Below the pieces are notes generated by a model, which did not search any database, was not told the origin of the DNA, and saw only the letters and a program-made list of their open reading frames with translations. A DNA stretch of 64,000 bases from the NCBI RefSeq assembly GCF_900111685.1, contig NZ_FOHX01000003.1, positions 186,001 through 250,000 of the forward strand, read 5' to 3'. The position numbers were made by a program, and so were the translations under genes. Shown piece after piece: positions 8,051 through 14,853 of the stretch; positions within the stretch are counted from its first letter, which is position 1; every line of letters starts with the position of its first letter. The DNA comes from Nonomuraea wenchangensis (lineage in GTDB: Bacteria > Actinomycetota > Actinomycetes > Streptosporangiales > Streptosporangiaceae).

Positions 8051-9019
8051 TCAGTTGTCGATCCATGCCTCTTCGGCGCGGTCGATGGCGTCATAGAAGG
8101 CGCTCTGGTTCGGGCCGTCCACGACGACGCCCCAAGCGTCGCCGGTGGCCGGGGTGACGCGCAGGACGTTGCCGGATCCGGTGCCGCCCCATTCGCCATC
8201 GAGTTCGATGCGGACCTTGCCGGCGTTGGTGGAGACCTCCCGCCGGCGTACCCCCGTGTCCGGGCCGTCCGGGCTGTCTTCGTCGAAGCCTTCGATGACG
8301 ACGTCGATGGCGCGGCGGATGCGGGCGATGGATGCGGCGTTGAACGCGGTCTCCACGGGGGTGCCGTCGTCGCCGAGGTGCCGAAAGGCGATCTTGCCGT
8401 CGTCGGTGGGGTAGACGTCGATGTCGCCGTAGTCGGTGGGGACGCGGCTGGAGGAGTCGAGCCGGAACAGCGCTTCGTCGAGTTTGTCGATGTCGTTGCG
8501 GCTGAGGTTGACGGCGGGGGTGTTCGTGAGCGCTTCGATGCTGTCGGCGTCGCCGGCGACCCGCAGCGAATAGGAGTCGTCTCCGTCCTTCTGGATGTGC
8601 GCGACGAGGTGTGAGACCGGCTGCTTGTCGGGGCCGGTCGTGTAGTAGCGGACGATCTGCGATGTGCCGACGTCCACGTCTTCGCCGGCCATGTCGCCGA
8701 GGCTGCGGTTCAGTTCCTCTGTGGCCCGCTTGTCGAGGGTGATGGAGGTGCCGTTCGCGGTGAGGGTGGTGGTGCCGTCGCTGTGGCGGTCGAGGGCGAT
8801 CTCTTTGCCGTCGCGGGTGCGGATGTCTGCGCCGTTGATGATGCTGGGCATGCCTTGGCCGGTGGAGTGCCGGCTGGGTGAGTCTTTGACGGCGTCGGGG
8901 CGGGCGGTGTCGCGGAGGGCGGTGGAGATGGCGGACGGGTTGCCGCCGGAGGCTTTGCTGGCGAACTTGCCTTCGCGGTCGCGGGCGATGGCCGACTCTC
9001 GGAAGGTGTGGGATCGCAT
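8051..9019 (-). CDS. Hypothetical protein, possible minor virion component
   Basis: A 322-residue hydrophilic protein. The N-terminus RESAIARDREGKFASK resembles the GKFASK openings found in many actinophage proteins of unknown role. The rest is acidic and contains an ISTALRDTARPD segment, a RTRDGKEIALDRHSDGTTTL strand-rich part and a C-terminal domain ending GPNQSAFYDAIDRAEEAWIDN. AAGGAGG lies 8 bases before ATG 9019, which decides this start over GTG 9040. It sits within the late block, so a structural or assembly role is plausible but unproven. Confidence 0.75.
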   Translation of the reverse strand: MRSHTFRESAIARDREGKFASKASGGNPSAISTALRDTARPDAVKDSPSRHSTGQGMPSIINGADIRTRDGKEIALDRHSDGTTTLTANGTSITLDKRATEELNRSLGDMAGEDVDVGTSQIVRYYTTGPDKQPVSHLVAHIQKDGDDSYSLRVAGDADSIEALTNTPAVNLSRNDIDKLDEALFRLDSSSRVPTDYGDIDVYPTDDGKIAFRHLGDDGTPVETAFNAASIARIRRAIDVVIEGFDEDSPDGPDTGVRRREVSTNAGKVRIELDGEWGGTGSGNVLRVTPATGDAWGVVVDGPNQSAFYDAIDRAEEAWIDN

Positions 9020-9178
9020 CGGGGCGTCCTCCTTCCGCACAGGCGGCGGTGACGCAGTGTCACATGCGCCGGTTCGTGGAGGCGTCTGGCGAGGTATCCG
9101 GCGGGTGGAGACCGGAGACTTTCCGCAGGATGTGCGGGGTGCACGCTGAGTGATGGGCCTACGGGCGGATGGTGGTCT

Positions 9179-9418
9179 TCACGGCTCCCGGTGGGTGGAC
9201 TGCAAGTGCTTGGCCGCCTCTCCGATCAAGGCGGCGACGCTGGTCACGGTCACGACCTTCACATCCGCGTGCGCGGCCAGCGCGGACAGGTAGGCGAGTG
9301 GCCGGCCGTCGTCGAAGTGGTCGCGGCAGTGCAGGCCGACGCCTCCGTCTTCGTCTCCGCACAGGTAGAGGCGTGGATGGAGGAGCGCGGCGATGAGGTC
9401 GTCCTTGGCCACCTTCAC
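9179..9418 (-). CDS. Hypothetical small protein
   Basis: A 79-residue protein with LYLCGDEDGGVGLHCRDHF, a motif with Cys, Asp and His residues that recurs in small actinophage proteins. Start is GTG 9418, overlapping the previous stop as GTGA. The helical C-terminus ends SVAALIGEAAKHLQSTHREP. Function unknown. Confidence 0.75.
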   Translation of the reverse strand: MKVAKDDLIAALLHPRLYLCGDEDGGVGLHCRDHFDDGRPLAYLSALAAHADVKVVTVTSVAALIGEAAKHLQSTHREP

Positions 9419-9573
9419 GAGCCGGGTCCTCGGACGCTGGCGGAGAGGATCTGGCCGACCAGGTAGAGGGCCTGGTTCTCGTTGAAGCCCGCGCCGACGT
9501 AGGCCATGTACGCCTCGTGGAGTTGCACGGCGGCGGCAGCGAGCAGAGTGATCGGGTCCTCGGGATCAGGCAT
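9415..9573 (-). CDS. Hypothetical small helical protein
   Basis: A 52-residue protein (MPDPEDPITLLAAAAVQLHE...). The core LHEAYMAYVGAGFNENQALYL is a helix-turn-helix-like pair of amphipathic helices found in many small phage proteins. ATG 9573 has GAGAGGA upstream and overlaps the regulator stop by 8 bp; the longer frame to 9666 lies inside the regulator gene. Confidence 0.72.
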   Translation of the reverse strand: MPDPEDPITLLAAAAVQLHEAYMAYVGAGFNENQALYLVGQILSASVRGPGS

Positions 9574-9886
9574 CGGCGTCCTCTCGGCGTGAGGGTTGGA
9601 AGCCTTCGCGGAATCGATCAAGGGGAATCTCTTCGCCGGAGGGCATCTCCACGAGGTCATCGCCAAAGAGAAGGCGGACTACCGGCACGCCGAACACTGT
9701 CGCGAGCAAGACGATCTCCATGAGTGACACAGGGCGTCGAAGGGTCTCCAGCTGTGTGACCCTGTTCGGTGTCCAGCGCGCACCTTGGGCGCACATCTGG
9801 CGCGCGAGGTCGGCCTGCGTCCACCCCTGCTGTTCCCTCAGCTCCGCCATATTGCGGGCAATGACGTGCTCCAATCGCACGGCCAC
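9566..9886 (-). CDS. XRE-family HTH regulator
   Basis: A 106-residue DNA-binding protein. An HTH_3 domain spans about residues 8-70: ARNMAELREQQGWTQADLAR (first helices), WTPNRVTQLETLRRPVSLME (recognition region), then LLATVFGVPVVRLLFGD. The C-terminal 35 residues are acidic. It starts at GTG 9886 with GAGGAGAA upstream and faces the rightward gene at 10014 across a hairpin-rich spacer. It heads the small-gene group leading into the packaging genes, so it may control that group or itself. Confidence 0.85.
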   Translation of the reverse strand: MAVRLEHVIARNMAELREQQGWTQADLARQMCAQGARWTPNRVTQLETLRRPVSLMEIVLLATVFGVPVVRLLFGDDLVEMPSGEEIPLDRFREGFQPSRREDADA

Positions 9887-9911
9887 GTTGCGTCTTCTCC
9901 TCGTGATGGGC

Positions 9912-9943
9912 GAGAGCCCGGCGCACGAGGACGCCGGGCTCTC
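9912..9943. terminator. Perfect 12-bp hairpin in divergent spacer
   Basis: GAGAGCCCGGCG at 9912-9923 pairs perfectly with 9932-9943 around an 8-nt loop. It lies between the leftward XRE gene and the rightward gene at 10014. Placed where leftward transcripts from the glycosylation island would arrive, it may act as a terminator; no long T-run is present. Confidence 0.55.
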
Positions 9944-9945
9944 TA

Positions 9946-9966
9946 CCTCCAGGAGCTACCTGGAGG
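9946..9966. promoter_or_regulatory. Palindrome CCTCCAGG-N5-CCTGGAGG
   Basis: A perfect 8-bp inverted repeat with a 5-nt spacer at 9946-9953/9959-9966, three bases from the larger hairpin. Size and spacing suit an operator for the adjacent XRE protein, though an RNA hairpin is equally possible. Confidence 0.45.
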
Positions 9967-10013
9967 GTTCTAATGGGGGCAGTGCAGGCGTGCGTCTGCG
10001 GGATGATGAAGCC

Positions 10014-10298
10014 ATGGGCATGCAGATCATCAAGCAGCCGTCCGGCCAGTTCGCCATCTTCGACTCCGTCACGGACACGGTCATCGTCTGGGACGCAACC
10101 GAAGAGGAGGTCGTCGAGTACTTCGCCGAACGGGCCGCTGACCGCGCTCGCGAAGATGCCCGCCGCCAGGTCAGCCACGTCGCCGCAGGGAACCCGCGCA
10201 AGGCGTACTTCCAGTTCGCCATGACGTGGGATGAGGCGCTCACCAAGGATCGGAAGCATGGCGGCACAGCGTGGAAGGAGTGCCAGCAGCGTGGATGA
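10014..10298 (+). CDS. Small acidic conserved protein, rightward
   Basis: A 94-residue protein beginning MGMQIIKQPSGQFAIFDSV, with VIVWDATEEEVVEYFAERAA and YFQFAMTWDEAL. This pattern is known from small actinobacterial and phage proteins of unknown role. It is one of only four plus-strand genes. ATG 10014 is chosen because homologues start with MQ near here; a second ATG two codons on is possible. It converges with the HNH gene (17-bp gap) and diverges from the XRE gene. Confidence 0.75.
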   Translation: MGMQIIKQPSGQFAIFDSVTDTVIVWDATEEEVVEYFAERAADRAREDARRQVSHVAAGNPRKAYFQFAMTWDEALTKDRKHGGTAWKECQQRG

Positions 10299-10315
10299 TC
10301 TCGCGAAGCGCCCGG

Positions 10316-10624
10316 CTATCTGATCCCGGGGTGCCGTTCCGGCGGCCTCCGCATCCGTCCTTGCTTGTCCGCCTTTGCCTTGCCGCCCTCGGACGACGAC
10401 TTGTAGACGTGGCACCGCTGGGCGGTCCGGAGCCCGTGGATGGGCCTCAGCACCTCTATGCGGTGGTCGGTGCGGTCGCCGAGGTGGTCCACGTCCGTCG
10501 CCCCCGGCTCCCCGCACACGTGGCAGGTGTCGCCGTACACGCGGAAGCACTCGGCGCGGATTTCTGGCCAGTCGGTCGGCAAGTCTGCCGAGCGGTCGTG
10601 GCCTGCCCACTGTGCGTTTGCCAT
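10316..10624 (-). CDS. HNH endonuclease
   Basis: A 102-residue HNH nuclease. CHVCGEPGATDVDHL supplies the first zinc Cys pair and the catalytic DH; IEVLRPIHGLRTAQRCHVYK gives the second half, with the last Cys-His. Small HNH proteins commonly work with terminase in DNA packaging, but here the gene lies 3.5 kb from terS at the end of the glycosyltransferase block. ATG 10624 overlaps the transferase stop as TGATG. Confidence 0.85.
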   Translation of the reverse strand: MANAQWAGHDRSADLPTDWPEIRAECFRVYGDTCHVCGEPGATDVDHLGDRTDHRIEVLRPIHGLRTAQRCHVYKSSSEGGKAKADKQGRMRRPPERHPGIR

Positions 10625-11322
10625 CAGCCCACGCCCAAGCTTGCGGCGCGCTCCGAGATCAGTGCCCGGATCGCTGCCCCGTCCCCGGCTGCGTCCATGT
10701 ACCGCTGGTAGAGGGCGACGGCCTGCTCGTACGCCGGTCCTGTCTTCGCCGCGGACTGGTGGTGCAGGGCGTACACGCGGCCTTCGTGGCGCACGGGCTC
10801 TGCGCCGAGGAGCGTGCGGTGGCTGATCAGCCACGCCACGTCCTCCGGAGCCCAGCCGAGGAAGCGCTCGTCCTGCCCGCCGCACGCCCACCACGTCTCC
10901 AGCGAGGTTACGTACACGCCCGAGGTGGCTGCGGGCACCACCAGATGGTTGCAGCGGTCAAGCGGCGCCCCGCGCCGGTATTGGGCTGTGCCGTCCGCTC
11001 TTAGCGACCGGTACTCGGTGTACGGCAGATGCACCCGCCCGCTGACGGCTGCGCCTTCGACCGCCGCCAGCAGCGGCTCCCTCTCGGGCAGCGTGTCCGC
11101 GTCGCCGAGCACCACCACGTCCGCGCCGGACTCCTCCGCCAGCCGGACGCCCCGGTTGCGGCAGGCGGCCAGACAGAACGGCTCATGCCCGGTGTCCACA
11201 TCCACGATCTCGACGCCCGGCAGCAGCTCCCGGTAGCGGGCCACCGTCAACCGGTGGGCGAGCACACGGGACGGCTGAGGTCTCCACGGGATCACGACCA
11301 GCACCCGAAGGTCAGTAGTCAT
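10624..11322 (-). CDS. Glycosyltransferase, GT-A fold (GT2/GT27-like)
   Basis: A 232-residue transferase. LRVLVVIPWRP is the first strand; VVVLGDADTLP contains the DxD metal/nucleotide-sugar motif (DAD, about residues 73-75). GGQDERFLGWAPEDVAWL matches the galactosyltransferase C-terminal motif (GG.DE.F.GWG.ED). LALHHQ-like residues near the end (ALHHQSAAK) supply the conserved late His. Located in a run of sugar genes, it probably decorates virion proteins. Overlaps its upstream neighbour by 11 bp. Confidence 0.85.
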   Translation of the reverse strand: MTTDLRVLVVIPWRPQPSRVLAHRLTVARYRELLPGVEIVDVDTGHEPFCLAACRNRGVRLAEESGADVVVLGDADTLPEREPLLAAVEGAAVSGRVHLPYTEYRSLRADGTAQYRRGAPLDRCNHLVVPAATSGVYVTSLETWWACGGQDERFLGWAPEDVAWLISHRTLLGAEPVRHEGRVYALHHQSAAKTGPAYEQAVALYQRYMDAAGDGAAIRALISERAASLGVG

Positions 11323-11977
11323 GCCCTGCCCTTTCGTGCCCGATGTGCGTCACCAACGGCGTATCGTCACGGCGGCCCCAGTACGCGCCGCGCGCCTTCG
11401 GGTCGGTGAACAGTTCCCGGCCGAACCTCGACTCCGACCAGTCGCCCTCAGGCCACGGCCGGCGCAGCGTCGAAGCGGGGATGAGGGACGGGTTGCCGGT
11501 GAAGCAGGCCCGGTGCTCAATCCACGAGTAGGTGTCCTCCGTGCGCTGCTGGAAGAGGTTGCCCTGCGCCTCCAGCGCCTCGATCAACCCGCCGCGCTCG
11601 CGCTCGTTGTGGAACCACGGCTGGCGCACCAGGGCAACCTGTGTCAGGTACGGGTGGCCATCCAGCACTGTGGCGAGGTCGGCGGCGTCAAGCGGCTGGT
11701 TGAGGACGAAGTCCTCCTCCCAGAAGAACACCCAGCGGCAGCCTGCGGCGGCCTGCCAGACACGGCGCATCGCCCGCCAGTACCCGGCCCGGTCTTCGGC
11801 GACGGGGACGACCTCGGCCGTGAACTCGGCTTGCAGCCAGTCCCGGTAAGCAGCGTCTCCGGAGTCGTCCACAATCAGCGGCGACCCCACACCGGACAGG
11901 TTGGCGCGGATAGACGCGAGCGCCTGCGTGATGCAGTCCTTACGCCCGTTGCCGAGGACGATCAGTGGAACCGACAC
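11312..11977 (-). CDS. Glycosyltransferase, GT-A fold
   Basis: A 221-residue protein opening MSVPLIVLGNGRKDCITQAL, with an IVDDSGD acceptor of the GT2 type (residues about 34-40) and WVFFWEEDFVLNQP carrying an EED acidic motif in place of DxD. The C-terminal half contains WIEHRACFTGNPSLIPAS. Reading order and overlap place it in the glycosylation operon. Donor and acceptor sugars cannot be told. Confidence 0.8.
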   Translation of the reverse strand: MSVPLIVLGNGRKDCITQALASIRANLSGVGSPLIVDDSGDAAYRDWLQAEFTAEVVPVAEDRAGYWRAMRRVWQAAAGCRWVFFWEEDFVLNQPLDAADLATVLDGHPYLTQVALVRQPWFHNERERGGLIEALEAQGNLFQQRTEDTYSWIEHRACFTGNPSLIPASTLRRPWPEGDWSESRFGRELFTDPKARGAYWGRRDDTPLVTHIGHERAGHDY

Positions 11978-12016
11978 AGGCGACCGCCTCTCTCGCCATG
12001 CGAGGCGGCCGTCGCT

Positions 12017-12289
12017 CTATTCGTGCTGGTAGAACTCGTAGATGTGAGCGCCGTCGTCAGTGACCGAGCCTGTAGGCCGATAGTCCGCGACGGGCATGTG
12101 TGAATCCCAAGGGTCCGCATACTCGAATGTCGTCAGCGGCCTAGCCTCGGGCTGTCTCCACATGGGCGGAAGCTCGTGCCAGCGAAACCTCGTCCCGTCG
12201 TCGCCATTCGGTCCACGCAACTCGATCAGGAATGGCTTGTCTGCCCAATCCTCGCGATTGAACTTCGACAGGGCATTCACATCGTCCAT
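12017..12289 (-). CDS. Hypothetical protein in glycosylation block
   Basis: A 90-residue protein (MDDVNALSKFNREDWADKPF...) with many aromatic residues and ending YEFYQHE. It lies between the SDR epimerase gene (7-bp gap) and a transferase. No family is recognised; it may be a small accessory protein of the sugar pathway. Confidence 0.65.
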   Translation of the reverse strand: MDDVNALSKFNREDWADKPFLIELRGPNGDDGTRFRWHELPPMWRQPEARPLTTFEYADPWDSHMPVADYRPTGSVTDDGAHIYEFYQHE

Positions 12290-12296
12290 CGTCCCA

Positions 12297-13166
12297 TTAT
12301 GCCGTGAGGGTGCGCCTCACGCCCTCCTCGATCGACACCTGCGGCTCGTAGAAGCCGAGCATGCGGGACGGGTCGCACACCCGGTAGGCGACGCCTGCGG
12401 GGGCGTCGGGACGGTAGGTGAAGGAAGGGCTGTACCCGGCCTCCGCGGTGAACAGCTTCGCCAGGTCCGTCATCGACGTCGCCAGGCCAGTGCCGAGGTT
12501 GACCGGCCCGTCCACGCCGTACTCCCACGCGGCCAAGACGGCGCCCACGATGTCGGACACGTGGATCCAGTCGCGCGTCTGGGTGCCGTCGCCCCAGATC
12601 GTGAACGGGTCTTCCCGGCGGTTGGCGCGACCTTGGAAGGCTCCGAACGGGAACCGCTCGCCCTGGTCCTCGCCGTAGCCGGAGAACGGGCGTAGCACCG
12701 TCACCGTGCCGCCCTGCTGCCGGTAGCTGGCCGCCAGGTGCTCGCCCGTGAGTTTCAGCCAGCCGTAGATGGCGTCCGGCTGCTCCGGCGCGTCCAAGCT
12801 GATGTGGTCCTCGCGGAGGCGGACCGACAGGCCAGGCTGCTGCAGCGACATCGGATAGGCGGCCGACGACGAGAAGTACACCACCCTGCCGGGCTTGGCC
12901 CGCAGCGCCCATTGGAACATGGCGGCATCGAGCTCAAGACAGCCGGCGCCCACGGTCAGCGGTGAGGCGTCGATCGCGGAACGGTGAGGCTCGACCGCGG
13001 CGCAGTGCGCCACCAGGTCGAAGCGGGCGCCACCATGCCGGAACAGGTTGAGCGCGTCCCGCCCGTCCGTGATGTCGACGCCGGTCACGTCATGGCCGAG
13101 GTCTGACAGGGCGGCCGTGAGGTGGCGGCCGATGAATCCGGCCGAGCCGGTGACGAGCGCTCTCAC
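12297..13166 (-). CDS. NAD-dependent epimerase/dehydratase (extended SDR)
   Basis: A 289-residue enzyme with the Rossmann motif VTGSAGFIGRHL (residues 5-16), an acidic NAD-ribose residue (VDITD, 30-34), SSSAAYP (catalytic Ser about 99-101) and the YGWLK catalytic Tyr134/Lys138 pair. GDGTQTRDWIHVSDIV and the late PVNLGTG are typical of GalE/RmlB-like sugar-nucleotide SDRs. It would epimerise or dehydrate an NDP-sugar and supply the neighbouring transferases. GTG start, 3 bp after the previous gene. Confidence 0.9.
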   Translation of the reverse strand: MRALVTGSAGFIGRHLTAALSDLGHDVTGVDITDGRDALNLFRHGGARFDLVAHCAAVEPHRSAIDASPLTVGAGCLELDAAMFQWALRAKPGRVVYFSSSAAYPMSLQQPGLSVRLREDHISLDAPEQPDAIYGWLKLTGEHLAASYRQQGGTVTVLRPFSGYGEDQGERFPFGAFQGRANRREDPFTIWGDGTQTRDWIHVSDIVGAVLAAWEYGVDGPVNLGTGLATSMTDLAKLFTAEAGYSPSFTYRPDAPAGVAYRVCDPSRMLGFYEPQVSIEEGVRRTLTA

Positions 13167-13169
13167 GGA

Positions 13170-13844
13170 TCACACCCTTAAAGCGTCTGCGGGGATACGG
13201 AGGGTGCCGTCGCCGTTGAAGCCCTGGCCGACGAACCGGCCTGGCGTGCGCGGTGTCGGGAAGTCGCGTTTGTCGTCGAACCCGTCCGGCTCGAACTGGG
13301 GGCTCTCGGCGCTGGTGTGGACCATCAGCGACTGTCTCGCCAGCGGGTACACCTGGTGGGCCAGCCAAAGCTGGTCGGCCTGCCACCGTTCCACGCCGGC
13401 GTGCTTCTCCGGCAGGAGCCGGGCCGCTGCCGCGGCGCCGTCCCGTCTGGCACCCCACATCCCAGCCAGGATCGGCATGCCGTGCTCCGGGTGGTCCCGC
13501 ATGGCGTGGAACTGCCTGCCGGACGCCAGCCATTCCTTAACGGCGGCGCGCTCACGCTCGCACGGGCGGGAGTCCGCGTCGCGGAACAGCGTCACCTCGT
13601 TGCCGTCCCGCAAGGCGTGGAACCGCCAGAACGTCGACCACCAGTCCTCCGAGGCCCCAACCATGCGGACGATCCCGGCGCCCTGCTGGGCGAGCTCGCC
13701 GACGACGTGGGACGGGATGGAGTCACCGACATAGAAGCGGCACACGAAGTCGGGGTAGAGCTCGGCGCACAGGCGGACGTTCTCCACCGCGCCCACCCGG
13801 TACAGCTCGTCCGGGCCGAACAGGCTGAACGAGATGACCTTCAC
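13170..13844 (-). CDS. Putative glycosyltransferase
   Basis: A 224-residue protein: MKVISFSLFGPDELYRVGAV, then FVCRFYVGDSIPSHV and LFRDADSRPCERE with a DxD motif (about residues 87-89), and HPEHGMPILAGMWGARR. The FRDADSR pattern with following AVKEWLASG is typical of a family of short phage and bacterial transferases. Ends IPADALRV. Overlaps the next upstream gene by 4 bp. Confidence 0.78.
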   Translation of the reverse strand: MKVISFSLFGPDELYRVGAVENVRLCAELYPDFVCRFYVGDSIPSHVVGELAQQGAGIVRMVGASEDWWSTFWRFHALRDGNEVTLFRDADSRPCERERAAVKEWLASGRQFHAMRDHPEHGMPILAGMWGARRDGAAAAARLLPEKHAGVERWQADQLWLAHQVYPLARQSLMVHTSAESPQFEPDGFDDKRDFPTPRTPGRFVGQGFNGDGTLRIPADALRV

Positions 13845-14524
13845 CCGAGCAGTGCTTTCAGCTTGTCGACGTCGCCGGGCATGCGGTGCTCCAGCCAGGC
13901 GGCGTAGGCGAGCCGGTCAGCCTCGGCGGCGTCCGCGTTGTTGACCTCGCGGTAGCGGTCGTCCTCGGCGGCCTTGCCGTTGAGGTAGTGCTGGTGCTCC
14001 ACCACCACCCGCGGCAGGTACCGGATCCGGTCGATCGCCCGGCCGAGGTCGAGCCACACGTTGTCGGCCCACAGGTGCAGGATCCCGTCCGGCACCATCC
14101 AGCCGAGCGCCATCACGATGTCGGACGTGACCGCGACCTGAGTGGGCAGGCGTTCGCCGGCCAGCAGGTCGTTGCCGTAGACGAAGCCCGTCCCGAGGTC
14201 GCGCAGGGCCGCCAGGTAGTGCTCGTCCCAGCCGCGGGTGCGGGGCCGGTGGTCGTCGCCGAGGAACCCGATCGCGAAGTGGTGGGGGGCGTGCTCGACG
14301 GCGACCTTGTTCAAGGTCGGGCACATGCGCAGCCGCGGACCCACGGTCAGGGCGATGCCGCGGTCGGCGCACACCTGCCGGTAGTCATCGAGAGTGGGGT
14401 CGTCGTCGTCGACAGCAACAAGCAGACCGGTGGGGCCGGTGGTGGCCGCAGTCCAGGCGTCATGCAGGTCGGCGATGTTGTGCGGGCGCCCACGCGAGGG
14501 GACGATCACCAGCAGGTCAGGCAC
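13841..14524 (-). CDS. Putative GT2-like glycosyltransferase
   Basis: A 227-residue protein starting MPDLLVIVPSRGRPHNIADL, followed by LLVAVDDDDPTLDDY (acidic strand end) and FAIGFLGDDHRPRTRGWDE with GDD as the DxD-like motif. It ends MPGDVDKLKALLG. First gene of the glycosylation run, GTG start. Together with its neighbours it forms five consecutive sugar-related genes between tail and packaging genes. Confidence 0.8.
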   Translation of the reverse strand: MPDLLVIVPSRGRPHNIADLHDAWTAATTGPTGLLVAVDDDDPTLDDYRQVCADRGIALTVGPRLRMCPTLNKVAVEHAPHHFAIGFLGDDHRPRTRGWDEHYLAALRDLGTGFVYGNDLLAGERLPTQVAVTSDIVMALGWMVPDGILHLWADNVWLDLGRAIDRIRYLPRVVVEHQHYLNGKAAEDDRYREVNNADAAEADRLAYAAWLEHRMPGDVDKLKALLG

Positions 14525-14534
14525 GGCACCCCTC

Positions 14535-14837
14535 TCACGTGATGTTGATAGGGCCGCTGCGGATCAACGGCTCTTCCTGGGCGGTGACCGGTTTGACCCA
14601 GATCACGTACTTGCCTTCGTTGAGGGTCCCGATCCCGGTGTCGCCGCCGTACATGGCGCGCACAGTGCCGGTGGCGGTGTGCCATTCGGCCTCATGCCAT
14701 ACGTCGCCGTCCCTCTCGGGCTCCACGTCATACGGCATGACCGCCATGTAGACCGGCGTCGTGGGCGTGTACGTGCCCGTCACCACGCCAGAGTGCATCC
14801 ACTCCTTAGTGCCAGACGGGTAGCAGGGGATGCTCAC
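14535..14837 (-). CDS. Conserved small tail-associated protein
   Basis: A 100-residue protein (VSIPCYPSGTKEWMHSGVVT...) ending with GTLNEGKYVIWVKPVTAQEEP. Similar proteins, built from beta strands and with G-x-Y-x-V-W-V near the end, follow large tail proteins in streptomycete phages. GTG 14837 is preferred (GGGGG 8 bases upstream); the open frame extends far upstream through the tail gene but without coding character. Function unknown, perhaps a tail or neck decoration. Confidence 0.7.
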   Translation of the reverse strand: MSIPCYPSGTKEWMHSGVVTGTYTPTTPVYMAVMPYDVEPERDGDVWHEAEWHTATGTVRAMYGGDTGIGTLNEGKYVIWVKPVTAQEEPLIRSGPINIT

Positions 14838-14853
14838 GAGGACCACCCCCTGC

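Noticed and set aside
9020..9178. Leftward frame starting at 9144 into the 8051 gene
   Set aside because: Continues in the wrong frame through a supported gene with Pro/Thr/Ser low complexity; gap appears non-coding.
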